Shown: positions 50,319 through 61,315 of the stretch, piece by piece | How the letters are laid out: every line of letters begins with the position of its first letter | Position numbering within the stretch: the first letter of the stretch is position 1 | Assembly (NCBI RefSeq): GCF_041107455.1 | Contig: NZ_JBGBPY010000001.1 | Coordinates: 186,001 to 250,000 of the forward strand | Direction: 5' to 3' | DNA from: Rhodanobacter humi | Lineage (GTDB): Bacteria > Pseudomonadota > Gammaproteobacteria > Xanthomonadales > Rhodanobacteraceae | Length of the DNA stretch: 64,000 bases | Notes under the pieces: generated by a model | Databases searched by the model: none | What the model was told of the DNA's origin: nothing | The model's input: only the letters and a program-made list of their open reading frames with translations | Position numbers and translations under genes: made by a program

Positions 50319-53156
50319 GTGAGTACAAACCTGATCCGCGAGTTCTTCGAATCCTCTCAACTCGCTGGCGGCAACGCCGATTACGTCGAATCCCTGTACG
50401 ACGCCTGGCTGGCCGACCCCGCGTCGGTTTCCGCCGAGTGGAGCAAATACTTCGAGACGCTCAAGGGCCGCGAGGCCGGCGACGTCCCGCACGGCGGCGC
50501 CATCGCGCGCATCGAGGCGGCACAGAAGCAGCGCCACGTCGTGGCGGCCGCGCCGGTCGGCGACGAGCACGCGCGCAAGCAGGCCGGAGTACTGCGCCTG
50601 CTGACCGCCTACCGTTCGCGCGGCCACCTCGCCGCCGACCTCGACCCGCTGGGCCTCGCGCACAAGATGGAGGCGCCCGACCTCGGCCTCGCCTTCCACG
50701 GCCTCTCCGAATCCGACCTCGACACCGAGTTCGACTGCGGCACCTATGCCGGCGGCGGCCAGCGCCTGAAGCTGCGCGAGCTGTGGACGCGCCTGAAGAA
50801 GGTGTACACGCGCAGCATCGGCGCGGAGTTCATGTACATCTCCGACCACGCGCAGCGCAACTGGATCTACACCCGGCTGGAACAGGCCAACGGCAGCGCC
50901 GGCCTCGACGCCGCCGGCAAGCGGCGCGTGCTGGACGGCCTCACCGCGGCCGACGGCCTGGAGCGCTACCTCCACACGAAATACGTCGGCCAGAAGCGCT
51001 TCTCGCTGGAAGGCGGCGACAGCCTGATCCCGATGCTGGACGACGTGGTGCGCGCCGCCGGCGACAACGGCATCAAGGAGCTGGTGATCGGCATGGCCCA
51101 CCGCGGCCGCCTCAACGTGCTGGTCAACATCCTCGGCAAGCCGCCGAAGACCTTGTTCGACGAGTTCGAAGGCCGCTTCGAGCATCCGGACGATCCCGCG
51201 CACTCCGGCGACGTGAAGTACCACATGGGCTTCTCTGCCGACGTCAAGACGCCGAAGGGCGGCACCCACGTGGCGCTGGCGTTCAATCCCTCGCACCTGG
51301 AAATCGTCAACCCGGTGGTGGCCGGCTCGGTGCACGCGCGGCAGATCCGCCGCGGCGACACCGCGCACACCCAGTCGATGGCGGTGCTGATCCACGGCGA
51401 CGCCGCGCTGGCCGGCCAGGGCGTGAACATGGAGCTGTTCCAGATGTCGCAGGCCCGCGGCTTCAAGATCGGCGGCAGCCTGCACATCGTGGTGAACAAC
51501 CAGGTGGGCTTCACCACCTCCAATCCGCAGGACGCGCGCTCCACGATGTACTGCACCGACCTGGCCAAGATGGTCAATGCACCGGTGCTGCACGTGAACG
51601 GCGACGATCCGGAAGCGGTGATCGAGGCCACCCGCCTCGCCTACGACTTCCGCAAGACCTTCCGCAAGGACGTGGTGATCGATCTGGTGTGCTACCGCCG
51701 CCATGGCCACAACGAGGCCGACGAGCCCACTGCCACCCAGCCGGTGATGTACCAGGTCATCAAGAAGCTGCCGCCGGCTCGCGAGCTGTACGGCAAGCAG
51801 CTGGTGGCCGAAGGCGTAATCGCCGACGGTGACGTGCAGAAGCAGTTCGACGCCTACCGCGACCGCCTCGAAGCGGGCAAGTCGATGACCGAACTGGACC
51901 CGGCGCCGAAGCGCGACATCCACATCGACTGGGCGCGCTTCCTCAAGGGCAAGCTGTCCGACAAGACCGACACCACGCTGCCGAAGAAGAGGCTGCTGGA
52001 GCTGGCCCAGCAGCTGCTGGACATCCCCAGGGACATCACCCTGCAGTCGCGCGTGGCGAAGATCTACGACGACCGCCGCAAGATGGCCGCCGGCGAACAA
52101 CCGGGCGACTGGGGCTTCGCCGAGAACCTGGCCTACGCCAGCCTGATCGACACCGGCAGCAACCTGCGCCTGGTGGGCCAGGACTCCGGCCGCGGCACCT
52201 TCTTCCATCGCCATGCCGTGCTGCACGACCAGAAGGACGGCCGCACCTTCATGCCGCTGGCCACGATCCGCGACGGCGCGGACGTGGAAGTGATCGACTC
52301 GCTGCTCAGCGAGGAGGCGGTGATGGCCTTCGAGTACGGCCACTCCACCACCGACCCCGACACGCTCAACATCTGGGAAGGCCAGTTCGGCGACTTCGCC
52401 AACGGCGCCCAGGTGGTGATCGACCAATTCATCAGCTCCGGCGAATCGAAGTGGAACCGCCTGTGCGGCCTGGCGCTGTTCCTGCCGCACGGCTACGAAG
52501 GCCAGGGTCCGGAGCACTCCTCCGCGCGCCTGGAGCGCTTCCTGCAGCTGTGCGCGTTCGACAACATGCAGGTCTGCGTGCCGACCACGCCGGCGCAGGA
52601 TTTCCACATGATCCGCCGCCAGATGCTGCGCAACGTGCGCAAGCCGCTGATCGTGATGACGCCGAAATCGCTGCTGCGCCACAAGCTGGCCGTGTCCACG
52701 CTGGACGAGCTGGCCAACGGCAGCTTCCAGCTGGTGATAGCCGAGCACCGCGAGCTGATCGCCAAGAAGGTGAAGCGCGTGGTGCTGTGCGCCGGCAAGG
52801 TCTACTACGACCTGCGGGAGGACGCCGAGAAGCGCGGCCTCACCGACGTGGCGATCGTGCGCGTGGAGCAGCTCTATCCGTTCCCGCGCACCGAGGTTTC
52901 CGCCGAGCTGGAGAAGTACCCGGCCGCGAAGGAAGTGGTGTGGTGCCAGGAGGAGCCGATGAACCAGGGCGCCTGGTTCCAGATCCGCCACCACCTGCAG
53001 GCCTGCGTGGGCAGCAGGCAGAGCCTCTCCTACGCCGGCCGCGCGCGTTCGCCGGCGCCGGCCGCCGGCCACCTCAACACCCACGTCGTCGAGCAGGCCG
53101 CGCTGGTCGAGCAGGCGCTGGTCGCGCCGATCGGCACCGACCACTCCGCAGAGTAA
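50319..53156 (+). CDS. sucA: 2-oxoglutarate dehydrogenase E1 component
   Basis: The 945-residue thiamine-diphosphate enzyme decarboxylates 2-oxoglutarate and transfers succinyl to SucB. Active-site segments are [17 protein letters not shown] (near residue 258), [16 protein letters not shown] and the TPP motif [17 protein letters not shown] (near 425). [20 protein letters not shown] lies in the C-terminal half. The GTG start at 50319 gives the family N-terminus [19 protein letters not shown]. First gene of sucA-sucB-lpd. Confidence 0.97.
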   Translation: MSTNLIREFFESSQLAGGNADYVESLYDAWLADPASVSAEWSKYFETLKGREAGDVPHGGAIARIEAAQKQRHVVAAAPVGDEHARKQAGVLRLLTAYRSRGHLAADLDPLGLAHKMEAPDLGLAFHGLSESDLDTEFDCGTYAGGGQRLKLRELWTRLKKVYTRSIGAEFMYISDHAQRNWIYTRLEQANGSAGLDAAGKRRVLDGLTAADGLERYLHTKYVGQKRFSLEGGDSLIPMLDDVVRAAGDNGIKELVIGMAHRGRLNVLVNILGKPPKTLFDEFEGRFEHPDDPAHSGDVKYHMGFSADVKTPKGGTHVALAFNPSHLEIVNPVVAGSVHARQIRRGDTAHTQSMAVLIHGDAALAGQGVNMELFQMSQARGFKIGGSLHIVVNNQVGFTTSNPQDARSTMYCTDLAKMVNAPVLHVNGDDPEAVIEATRLAYDFRKTFRKDVVIDLVCYRRHGHNEADEPTATQPVMYQVIKKLPPARELYGKQLVAEGVIADGDVQKQFDAYRDRLEAGKSMTELDPAPKRDIHIDWARFLKGKLSDKTDTTLPKKRLLELAQQLLDIPRDITLQSRVAKIYDDRRKMAAGEQPGDWGFAENLAYASLIDTGSNLRLVGQDSGRGTFFHRHAVLHDQKDGRTFMPLATIRDGADVEVIDSLLSEEAVMAFEYGHSTTDPDTLNIWEGQFGDFANGAQVVIDQFISSGESKWNRLCGLALFLPHGYEGQGPEHSSARLERFLQLCAFDNMQVCVPTTPAQDFHMIRRQMLRNVRKPLIVMTPKSLLRHKLAVSTLDELANGSFQLVIAEHRELIAKKVKRVVLCAGKVYYDLREDAEKRGLTDVAIVRVEQLYPFPRTEVSAELEKYPAAKEVVWCQEEPMNQGAWFQIRHHLQACVGSRQSLSYAGRARSPAPAAGHLNTHVVEQAALVEQALVAPIGTDHSAE

Positions 53157-53238
53157 GCTTCAACGCATTGCGTGGCCACGGATGGCCGCTTTCGATTCTT
53201 GCGCTCCAGGGCGAGCGCACCAACCCCAAGGGCCCGTC

Positions 53239-54423
<1,185 letters not shown>

Positions 54424-54561
54424 TCGCGGCCCCCGCGATCAGAAGATAGGTAACGAAGCTCTGACGGTGGGCCGTGCGACTCAATCCACGCTCACCGTAA
54501 CTTTCCCGCTTTACCACATGCTGTGGGTTACCCCGACGCAGCATGCCGCAAGGAACCAACC

Positions 54562-55986
54562 ATGAGCGACAAATTCGACGTCATCGTCATCGGCGCCGGC
54601 CCGGCCGGCTACGTGGCCGCGATCCGCGCCGCGCAGCTGGGCCTGAAGACCGCGTGCGTGGACGCCTTCACCGGCAAGGACGGCAAGCAGGCGCTGGGCG
54701 GCACCTGCCTCAACGTGGGCTGCATCCCGTCCAAGGCGCTGCTGGATTCCTCGCGCCAGTTCTGGAACCTCGCGCACAACCTGCCGGCGCACGGCATCAG
54801 CGTCGAGAATCCCAAGGTCGACATGGCCACCTTCATCGGCCGCAAGGACAAGATCGTCAAGCAGTTCACCGGTGGCATCGGCCAGCTGTTCAAGGCGAAC
54901 AAGGTCACCGCGTACTACGGCACCGGCAAGCTGTTGAAGGGCAACAACGTCGAGATCACCGCCGCCGACGGCAGCAAGCAGACGATCAGCGCCACCAACG
55001 TGATCCTGGCCTCGGGCTCGGTGCCGATCGAGCTGCCGTTCGCGAAGTTCGACGGCAAGGCCATCGTCGACAACGCTGGCGCGCTGGACTTCACCGAGGC
55101 GCCGAAGCGCCTGGGCGTGATCGGCGCCGGCGTGATCGGCTTGGAACTCGGTAGCGTGTGGCGCCGCATGGGCTCGGAAGTGACCATCATCGAGGCGCTG
55201 CCGGACTTCCTCTCGGTGGCCGACGCCGACATCGCCAAGCTCGCCGCCAGGGAATTCGCCAAGCAGGGCCTGGACATCAAGCTCGACGCCAAGCTCAACA
55301 AGGCCGAGGTGAAGAAGGACGGCGTGCACCTCACCTACACCGACAAGAGCGGCGAGCAGCAGCTGGTGGTCGACAAGCTGCTGGTGGCCGTGGGCCGCCG
55401 CGCCTACACCGCGGGCCTGCTGGCCGACGACACCGGCGTGAAGCTGGATGAGCGCGGCCGCATCCTGGTCGACGAGCACTGCCACACCGGCGTGGACGGC
55501 GTGTGGGCGATCGGCGACGCCGTGCGCGGCCCGATGCTGGCGCACAAGGGCTCCGAGGAAGGCGTGGCGGTGGCCGAGTGGATCGCCGGCAAGGCCGGCC
55601 ACGTCAACTACGACACCGTGCCCTTCGTGATCTACACCGAGCCGGAAGTGGCCTGGGCCGGCAAGACCGAGAAGGAACTGAAGGATGCTGGCATCCCGTA
55701 CCGGGTCGGCACCTTCCCGTTCGCCGCCATCGGCCGCGCCGTGGCGATGAACGAGGCGGTGGGCCAGGTGAAGATGCTCGCCCACGCCGACACCGACCGC
55801 ATCCTCGGCGTGCACATGGTCGGCCCGGGCGTGTCCGAGCTGATCGCCGAATGCGTGGTGGCGATGGAGTTCAAGGGCTCCTCCGAAGATCTCGCCCGCA
55901 TCGTCCACGCCCATCCGACGCTGTCGGAAGCCGTGCACGAGGCGGCGCTGTCGGTGGACAAGCGCGCCATCCACAAGGGCAATTGA
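54562..55986 (+). CDS. lpd: Dihydrolipoyl dehydrogenase (E3)
   Basis: The 474-residue flavoprotein reoxidises dihydrolipoamide with NAD. The FAD fingerprint is GAGPAGY (11-17), the redox pair is C49/C54 in GGTCLNVGCIPSKALL, the NAD fingerprint GVIGAGVIGLELG is near residue 190, and the active-site His is in HAHPTLSEAVHEAAL near 450. It completes the 2-oxoglutarate dehydrogenase set and may also serve pyruvate dehydrogenase. Confidence 0.97.
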   Translation: MSDKFDVIVIGAGPAGYVAAIRAAQLGLKTACVDAFTGKDGKQALGGTCLNVGCIPSKALLDSSRQFWNLAHNLPAHGISVENPKVDMATFIGRKDKIVKQFTGGIGQLFKANKVTAYYGTGKLLKGNNVEITAADGSKQTISATNVILASGSVPIELPFAKFDGKAIVDNAGALDFTEAPKRLGVIGAGVIGLELGSVWRRMGSEVTIIEALPDFLSVADADIAKLAAREFAKQGLDIKLDAKLNKAEVKKDGVHLTYTDKSGEQQLVVDKLLVAVGRRAYTAGLLADDTGVKLDERGRILVDEHCHTGVDGVWAIGDAVRGPMLAHKGSEEGVAVAEWIAGKAGHVNYDTVPFVIYTEPEVAWAGKTEKELKDAGIPYRVGTFPFAAIGRAVAMNEAVGQVKMLAHADTDRILGVHMVGPGVSELIAECVVAMEFKGSSEDLARIVHAHPTLSEAVHEAALSVDKRAIHKGN

Positions 55987-55991
55987 GGTCA

Positions 55992-56158
55992 GGATGACCT
56001 CATCCCGGACAGCACATGGATGTGCGCTGATCCGGGATCCATTTGGAATGGATGCGCTCATCGCGGACAACACAGGGATGTGCGTTGATCCGGGATCCAT
56101 TTGGAATGGATGACCTCATCCCGGACAGCACATGGATGTGCGTCGATCCGGGATCCAG
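55992..56158. repeat. 58-bp tandem repeat, about 2.8 copies, downstream of lpd
   Basis: Units start at 55992, 56050 and 56108. Each includes ATCCCGGA and TCCGGGAT arms (the second unit differs by one base) and an inner GCACA-TGGA-TGTGC-type hairpin, so each unit folds as a palindrome. Units 1 and 3 are closest to each other; unit 2 has several substitutions. Followed by another hairpin at 56220-56247. Confidence 0.88.
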
Positions 56159-56219
56159 CGGCCCGCTTGTGGCGACACGGGCGGGCCGTATCGTTTGAAC
56201 CACCCGGAACTTTCACCGC

Positions 56220-56247
56220 CGTCATTCCGGCCTTCACCGGAATGACG
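56220..56247. repeat. Perfect 11-bp hairpin upstream of LOG-family gene
   Basis: CGTCATTCCGG (56220-56230) pairs with 56237-56247 around a 6-nt loop. The sequence GTCATTCCGGC also occurs singly after purB (near 34731), so it is a dispersed short palindrome. It lies 22 bp before the LOG-family start codon. Confidence 0.75.
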
Positions 56248-56269
56248 AGCGAAAAACGAGCTCTTCGAC

Positions 56270-56866
56270 ATGCCCCAACCCACCTCCCTCTGCGTCTACT
56301 GCGGCTCCAGCGCCGGCAAGCATCCCGAATACGCCGAACAGGCGCGCGCCTTCGGCGCCGAGATGGCCAGGCGCGGCATCGCCCTGGTCTACGGCGGCGG
56401 CAACGTGGGCCTGATGGGCATCGTCGCCGACGCGGTGCTGGCCGGCGGCGGCAAGGCCATCGGCGTGATCCCGCGCCAGCTGGTCGAGCGCGAGGTGGCG
56501 CACAAGGGACTCAGCGAACTGGTGGTGGTGGACACCATGCACCAGCGCAAGACGCGCATGTACGAGCTGTCCGACGCCTTCGTCGCCCTGCCCGGCGGCT
56601 TCGGCACCATGGACGAGATGTTCGAGATGCTGACCTGGGCCCAGCTCGGCCTGCATCGCTACCCCTGCGCCTTTCTCGACGTGCGCGGCTATTACCGCGA
56701 CCTGCGCGCGATGATGGACCACATGGTCGGCGAGCGTTTCGTGCGCAGGGAACAGCGCGACAGCATCTGGTTCGGCGAGGAGATAGACGCGCTGTTCGAC
56801 TGGATGCAGGGCTACGAGGGCATCCACCAGCCCAAGTGGATCGACCGCGACAGCGTGCACGCCTGA
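56270..56866 (+). CDS. LOG family protein (cytokinin riboside 5'-monophosphate phosphoribohydrolase type, TIGR00730)
   Basis: The 198-residue protein has the Rossmann start SLCVYCGSSAGKHPEYAEQA, LVYGGGNVGLMGIVADAVL and the catalytic motif PGGFGTMDEMFEMLTWAQLG (PGGxGTxxE). In bacteria such enzymes remove ribose phosphate from nucleoside monophosphates; the physiological substrate is uncertain. It is followed 13 bp later by the AcuI-type reductase. Confidence 0.93.
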   Translation: MPQPTSLCVYCGSSAGKHPEYAEQARAFGAEMARRGIALVYGGGNVGLMGIVADAVLAGGGKAIGVIPRQLVEREVAHKGLSELVVVDTMHQRKTRMYELSDAFVALPGGFGTMDEMFEMLTWAQLGLHRYPCAFLDVRGYYRDLRAMMDHMVGERFVRREQRDSIWFGEEIDALFDWMQGYEGIHQPKWIDRDSVHA

Positions 56867-56879
56867 GCCGCACGGAGAG

Positions 56880-57881
56880 ATGACGATGACCGGTTTCCGC
56901 GCCTTCCGCATCCGCAACGACGACGCCGGCTACCGCGCCGGCTTCGAGGAGATGGCCACCGACGCACTGACGCCCGGCGAGGTGCTGGTGAAGGTCGCCT
57001 ACTCCTCGGTCAACTACAAGGACGCGCTGGCCGGCACCGGCAAGGGCCGCATCCTGCGCCGGTACCCGCTCAACGGCGGCATCGACGTGGCCGGCCACGT
57101 GGTCGCCTCCACCGATCCCGCGTTCAAGGAAGGCGACGCGGTGCTGTGCACCGGCAGCGGCCTGTCCGAGACGCGCGACGGCGGCTACGCCGAATACGCG
57201 CGGCTGGAGGCGCGCTGGACGATCCCGCTGCCGCAAGGTCTTTCGCTGCGCGAGAGCATGGTCCTGGGTACCGCCGGCTTCACCGCGGCGCTGGGCCTGC
57301 TGCACATGCAGGACAACGGCCAGACGCCCGCGCTGGGCCCGATCGCCGTCACCGGCGCCAGCGGCGGCGTGGGCCAGCTCGCGATCGACATCTACAGCCG
57401 CGCCGGCTACGCGGTGCACGCGATCAGCGGCAAGACCGACCACTTCGATTTCCTGAAGTCGCTGGGCGCCGCCGAATGCATCGACCGCCATGCGCTTGCC
57501 TTCAGCGGCAAGCCGATGGACTCGGTCCGCTTCGGCGGCGCGCTGGACAACGTGGGCGGCGCCATGCTGGCCGGCCTGCTGCCGCTGATCGCGCCCTACG
57601 GCAACGTGGCGATCTGCGGCAACGCCGGCGGCATCGCCTTCGACGGCACCGTGATGCCGTTCATCATCCGCGGCGTGAACCTGCTGGGCGTGGCCTCGGC
57701 CGGTACCGCGCGCGCCATGCGCGAACGCGTCTGGGAGAAGCTATCCGGCGACTGGAAACCGCGCCACCTGGAGCGCATCGCCACCCGCGAGGCGACGCTG
57801 GACGAGCTGCCCGGGGTGTTCGGCCACATGCTGGCCGGAGATTCCTTCGGCCGCACCGTGGTGCGCATCGCCGCAAACTGA
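56880..57881 (+). CDS. acuI: Acrylyl-CoA reductase AcuI/YhdH family oxidoreductase
   Basis: The 333-residue medium-chain dehydrogenase lacks zinc ligands, as in YhdH. It begins MTGFRAFRIRNDD and has SSVNYKDALAGTGKG and the NADPH-binding TGASGGVGQLAIDIYSRAGY near residue 160. The family reduces acryloyl-CoA to propionyl-CoA. An in-frame ATG 6 bp downstream is an alternative start. Confidence 0.93.
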   Translation: MTMTGFRAFRIRNDDAGYRAGFEEMATDALTPGEVLVKVAYSSVNYKDALAGTGKGRILRRYPLNGGIDVAGHVVASTDPAFKEGDAVLCTGSGLSETRDGGYAEYARLEARWTIPLPQGLSLRESMVLGTAGFTAALGLLHMQDNGQTPALGPIAVTGASGGVGQLAIDIYSRAGYAVHAISGKTDHFDFLKSLGAAECIDRHALAFSGKPMDSVRFGGALDNVGGAMLAGLLPLIAPYGNVAICGNAGGIAFDGTVMPFIIRGVNLLGVASAGTARAMRERVWEKLSGDWKPRHLERIATREATLDELPGVFGHMLAGDSFGRTVVRIAAN

Positions 57882-57950
57882 GGCCTGCGGCTTGGAAGCA
57901 CCGCGCCGCAGGCATAGAATCCACCGAAACAACAAGGGGACACCCACCTT

Positions 57951-58316
57951 ATGGCACGCATCCTGATCGTCGACGATTCGCCGTCGCAGCTCCTGGGCCT
58001 GAAGCGCATCGTGGAGAAACTCGGCCACGAGGCCCTCACCGCCGAGGACGGCGCCGCCGGCGTCGAGGTGGCCAAGCGCGAGATCCCCGACCTGATCCTG
58101 ATGGACGTGGTGATGCCGAACCTCAACGGCTTCCAGGCCACCCGCACGATCAGCAAGGACGCCAGCACGGCGCACATCCCGGTGGTCCTGGTGACCACCA
58201 AGGACCAGGAAACCGACAAGGTGTGGGGCATGCGCCAGGGCGCGCGCGCCTACGTCACCAAGCCGATCAAGGAAGAGGAACTGGTGGCCACGCTGAAGGA
58301 ATTGCTGCCGGCCTGA
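57951..58316 (+). CDS. Single-domain response regulator (PilH-like)
   Basis: The 121-residue receiver has the acidic pair D8/D9, phosphoacceptor D52 in LILMDVVMPN, T83 and K104 in YVTKPIKEEEL. There is no output domain. The sequence MARILIVDDSPSQLLGLKRI is typical of PilH/twitching regulators in Xanthomonadales, where the gene is often separate from the pil-chp cluster. Assignment to PilH is tentative. Confidence 0.9.
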   Translation: MARILIVDDSPSQLLGLKRIVEKLGHEALTAEDGAAGVEVAKREIPDLILMDVVMPNLNGFQATRTISKDASTAHIPVVLVTTKDQETDKVWGMRQGARAYVTKPIKEEELVATLKELLPA

Positions 58317-58340
58317 GCCGGGTTCAGCAGGCATCAACGA

Positions 58341-58366
58341 AGAACGGCGCCTCGCGGCGCCGTTCT
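58341..58366. terminator. Bidirectional hairpin between response regulator and cbpA
   Basis: A perfect 11-bp stem AGAACGGCGCC (58341-58351 with 58356-58366) with a 4-nt loop lies between two convergent genes. The plus-strand tail CATTTCT is only partly T-rich. Confidence 0.8.
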
Positions 58367-58390
58367 CATTTCTGCTACCGACGACCACGC

Positions 58391-59308
58391 TCAGTGGCGC
58401 GGATCGTAATCCGCGAACTGCACGCGCAGCGCCTCGTAGGCCGCGCGCTGCTCGTCGCTGGCCGCGGCGGGTACGCGGATCGACAGCTCCACCAGCTGGT
58501 CGCCCGGATGCGTACCCGGCATGCCGCGCCCCTTCAGGCGCAGCTTGCGCCCCGATTGCGAGCCGGCCGGAATGCGCAGCTCCACCGTGCCGGCCAGGGT
58601 CGGCACCGGCACCGTGGCGCCCAGCGCCGCTTCCCACGGGCTGACCGGCAGCACGTGCAGCACGTTGTGGCCTTCCAGCTTGAAGCGGGCGTCGTCGCGG
58701 ATACCCACTTCCAGCAGCAGGTCGCCTTTCGGGCCGCCGTGGCCACCGGGATGCCCCTGCCCCACCAGCCGGATCACCTGCCCCGGCTGGATGCCGGCGG
58801 GAATCTTCACCTCCAGCACGCGCTCCTCGCCGCGGCCATCGTGCAGGGATAGCCGGGTGCGCCCCCCGTCGAACGCGGTCTGCAGGTCGATCTCCACCCT
58901 CGCCTGCACGTCCTGTCCGCGTCGCGCGCGTGGCTGGCCGCGCTGCTGGCCATGACCACCGGCGGCGCGGCCGAACAGGCTCTCGAAGAAATCGCTGAAG
59001 TCGCCGCCACCCTCGCCGAAGTCGAAATGCTGGCCCTGTCCCTGGCCCCAGCCCGGCGGCGGCCGGAACTGCTCGCCGCCGCGGTAGCCGCCGGCGCGCA
59101 GCTGGTCGTAGGCGCGGCGCTTCTCGGCGTCCAGCAGCACCTCCTGCGCCTCGTTCGCGGCCTTGAACTTCTCCTCGGCGCCCGCTTCCTTGTTCTTGTC
59201 CGGGTGGTACTTGCGCGCCAGCTTGCGGTAGGCGGTCTTGATCTCCGCCTCGCTGGCCTCGGGCTTCACGCCCAGGATGTCGTAATAGTCTTTGAATTCC
59301 ACCGGCAC
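58391..59308 (-). CDS. cbpA: CbpA-type DnaJ co-chaperone (curved DNA-binding protein)
   Basis: The 305-residue protein has a J domain with HPD at residues 35-37 ([10 protein letters not shown]), a Gly/Phe-rich linker (about 75-125) and two C-terminal substrate-binding domains ([39 protein letters not shown]). It lacks the zinc finger, so it is CbpA rather than DnaJ. It stimulates DnaK. It lies 94 bp after hsp20 on the same strand. Confidence 0.94.
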   Translation of the reverse strand: MPVEFKDYYDILGVKPEASEAEIKTAYRKLARKYHPDKNKEAGAEEKFKAANEAQEVLLDAEKRRAYDQLRAGGYRGGEQFRPPPGWGQGQGQHFDFGEGGGDFSDFFESLFGRAAGGHGQQRGQPRARRGQDVQARVEIDLQTAFDGGRTRLSLHDGRGEERVLEVKIPAGIQPGQVIRLVGQGHPGGHGGPKGDLLLEVGIRDDARFKLEGHNVLHVLPVSPWEAALGATVPVPTLAGTVELRIPAGSQSGRKLRLKGRGMPGTHPGDQLVELSIRVPAAASDEQRAAYEALRVQFADYDPRH

Positions 59309-59402
59309 TCCTTACGCCCAGGCCGCGGAGCGGCCGCATCACGCCAAACGGCCCACGGCGGATCATCGTCCGCCGCGAGCCGCACCTGCAAGCGCAGGCG
59401 GA

Positions 59403-59846
59403 TCAGTGGGCCGTGTCGATCACGATGCGGCGCGGCGCGCTCTCGGCCTTCTTCGGTATCACGATCTCCAGCACGCCGTGGCGGTTGCTGGCGGTGATGT
59501 GCTCGGCGTCGACGCTGTCGGGCAGTGCGAAGCGGCGATGGAACGGGCCGTGCGACCGCTCCTGCCGCGAGAAGCGGCCGGACGCGTCGGCCGGCTCGGC
59601 CGCGCGCTCGCCGCTGATCGACAGCACGTTGCGATCCATGTTCACCTCGATCGCCGCGGGATCTACGCCGGGGACATCGGCGCGGATGACGAAGCGCCCG
59701 TCTTCCTCGCGGATATCGACCCGCGGCGCCCACGACGCCGTGCCGGTCGGCAAGCTGCCGTCGGGCTCCGCGAAACGGTCGAATGCATGGCGAAACGCCC
59801 GCGCGTCGCGCGGCAGGCCCCACATCACGTGATGGTTCAGGCTCAT
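59403..59846 (-). CDS. Hsp20/alpha-crystallin family small heat shock protein
   Basis: The 147-residue holdase has an alpha-crystallin domain (about residues 40-130; RVDIREEDGRFVIRADVPGV, ISGERAAEPADASG, HGVLEIVIPKK). The ATG at 59846 has a GAGGAG site on the minus strand. It is probably co-transcribed with cbpA. The MITE-like element begins 87 bp upstream. Confidence 0.93.
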   Translation of the reverse strand: MSLNHHVMWGLPRDARAFRHAFDRFAEPDGSLPTGTASWAPRVDIREEDGRFVIRADVPGVDPAAIEVNMDRNVLSISGERAAEPADASGRFSRQERSHGPFHRRFALPDSVDAEHITASNRHGVLEIVIPKKAESAPRRIVIDTAH

Positions 59847-59932
59847 CGGGAAACTCCTCGGTATGGATTGCGGCACGCCGCCGCCTGCCGACAGAGATAG
59901 GTGCGCCGCGCGGCGATTCAAGGCGACGACGG

Positions 59933-60220
59933 GGATGCTCTGATCCATTCTGCGTAGGCGTCACCGCGACTGTCTGTTCGCAGGCCACAGGGCCGTCGGC
60001 GAAGGCAGACTGGTCGTCTGTCGAGACGGCGGGCCGAAGGCATGCGGACAGACAGTCGCGGCCCCAACGCATTGAATCCAAAGTGAAGGGGTGATGCCCA
60101 GAAGGCACGCAGGCCGCACCGCGCAGCTTGGCAAGACGGCCAGTCTTCCCGGCGCCGCGCAACGCACCCTGCGCGCCTTCTGGGCATCATGCCGCCTGCG
60201 TAGAATGGATCAGAGCATCC
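59933..60220. mobile_element. MITE-like foldback element, 288 bp, sharing its termini with the IS5-family element
   Basis: Terminal inverted repeats of 28 bp match at 26 positions; both begin GGATGCTCTGAT, the same 12 bp as the IS ends at 37275 and 38462. It has no coding capacity. Two further inverted repeats are nested inside: 59966-59982 with 60043-60059 (16 of 17) and 60092-60106 with 60175-60189 (15 of 15). The right flank is CTAG but the left flank is ACGG, so no target duplication is evident. It lies between hsp20 and the peroxiredoxin gene. Confidence 0.82.
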
Positions 60221-60273
60221 CTAGGCCGCAGCCGCTAGCATCGGCAGGTTGCCACTGCCTCGGAAACCCCACC

Positions 60274-60759
60274 ATGAGCATCCAGATCGGCCAGCCGCTG
60301 CCCGACATCGAGATCAAGACCATTGCCGACGGCCGCATCGAACCCGCCCGCACCGGTGCGCTGTTCGCCGGCCGCAAGGCGGTGCTGTTCGCCGTGCCCG
60401 GCGCCTTCACCCCGACCTGTTCGGAGAAGCACCTGCCGGGCTACGTGCAGCATGTCGGGGAATTCCAGGCGCGTGGTGTCGACGTGTTCTGCCTTGCCGT
60501 CAACGACGCCTACGTGATGCAGGCCTGGGCCGCGTCGCAGCAGGTACCGCCCGGTCTGATGCTGCTCGCCGACGGCAACGCCGACTTCACCCGCGCGCTG
60601 GGCCTGGAGCGGGACGGCAGCGCCTACGGCATGGGCCTGCGCGCGCGCCGCTTCGCGCTGTACGCGGAAGATGGCGTGGTGCGCCAGCTGCATGTCGAGG
60701 CACCGGGCGAGTTCCGCGTCTCCAGCGCGGAGGCGATGCTGGCGGCGCTCGCCGGCTGA
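60274..60759 (+). CDS. Peroxiredoxin, Prx5 type
   Basis: The 161-residue protein contains the peroxidatic Cys49 in PGAFTPTCSEKHLPGYV, the signature of the Prx5/hybrid peroxiredoxins. It reduces hydrogen and organic peroxides using glutathione or glutaredoxin-type thiols. The start is the ATG at 60274. The MITE-like element ends 53 bp upstream and may have altered the promoter. Confidence 0.93.
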   Translation: MSIQIGQPLPDIEIKTIADGRIEPARTGALFAGRKAVLFAVPGAFTPTCSEKHLPGYVQHVGEFQARGVDVFCLAVNDAYVMQAWAASQQVPPGLMLLADGNADFTRALGLERDGSAYGMGLRARRFALYAEDGVVRQLHVEAPGEFRVSSAEAMLAALAG

Positions 60760-60874
60760 GCCAGGCCAGCGCGAACAGACCGGACGGCGGTATAGTCCGG
60801 CGCGTCGCGCCGATGCCGCGCCGACCGCGGCCCGCCTCGCCTGCCGCGCCATCCGTCGTCCGAGGGGAACCGCC

Positions 60875-61288
60875 ATGCGCTACGCCTTGCTCGAAAGCCA
60901 GCGGGACACGCTGCTGCTCGTCGCCCGCATCCTGATGATGCTGCTGTTCGTGCGGTTCGGCTGGGAAAAGCTCACCGATTTCGGCGGCACCAGCGCCTAC
61001 ATGGCGGCCGAGAGCCTGCCGCTGCCCGCGGTGGCCGCGGCCGTGGTCATCCTGATGGAGTTCTTCGTGGGCCTGGCGATCGTGCTCGGTTTCTGGACGC
61101 GGCCGCTGGCGCTGCTGCTGGCCCTGTACACGCTGGGTACGGCGCTGATCGGGCACCACTACTGGACGATGACCGGCGCCGAGCACATGGCCAACATGAT
61201 CAACTTCTACAAGAACCTCTCGATCATCGGCGGGCTGTTGCTGCTGTGCCTCACCGGCCCCGGAAGGTATTCGATCGATCGCCGGTAA
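60875..61288 (+). CDS. DoxX family membrane protein
   Basis: The 137-residue inner-membrane protein has four hydrophobic segments and the DoxX pattern LLLVARILMMLLFVRFGWEK and AAAVVILMEFFVGLAIVLGF. DoxX-type proteins are associated with respiratory or redox functions of uncertain nature. It lies 115 bp after the peroxiredoxin with a GAGGGGAA ribosome site. Confidence 0.9.
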   Translation: MRYALLESQRDTLLLVARILMMLLFVRFGWEKLTDFGGTSAYMAAESLPLPAVAAAVVILMEFFVGLAIVLGFWTRPLALLLALYTLGTALIGHHYWTMTGAEHMANMINFYKNLSIIGGLLLLCLTGPGRYSIDRR

Positions 61289-61315
61289 ACGCTGCACGCG
61301 GCAGCCGCGGAGCGC

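Noticed and set aside
50184-53144. Very long open frame antisense to sucA
   Set aside because: Shadow of sucA caused by high third-position GC; no recognisable domain.
55992-56158. CRISPR array
   Set aside because: Repeats are adjacent 58-bp tandem units without unique spacers, and no cas genes are near.
59929-60224. Target duplication around the MITE-like element
   Set aside because: The right flank CTAG fits an IS5-type target, but the left flank is ACGG, so no duplication can be claimed.
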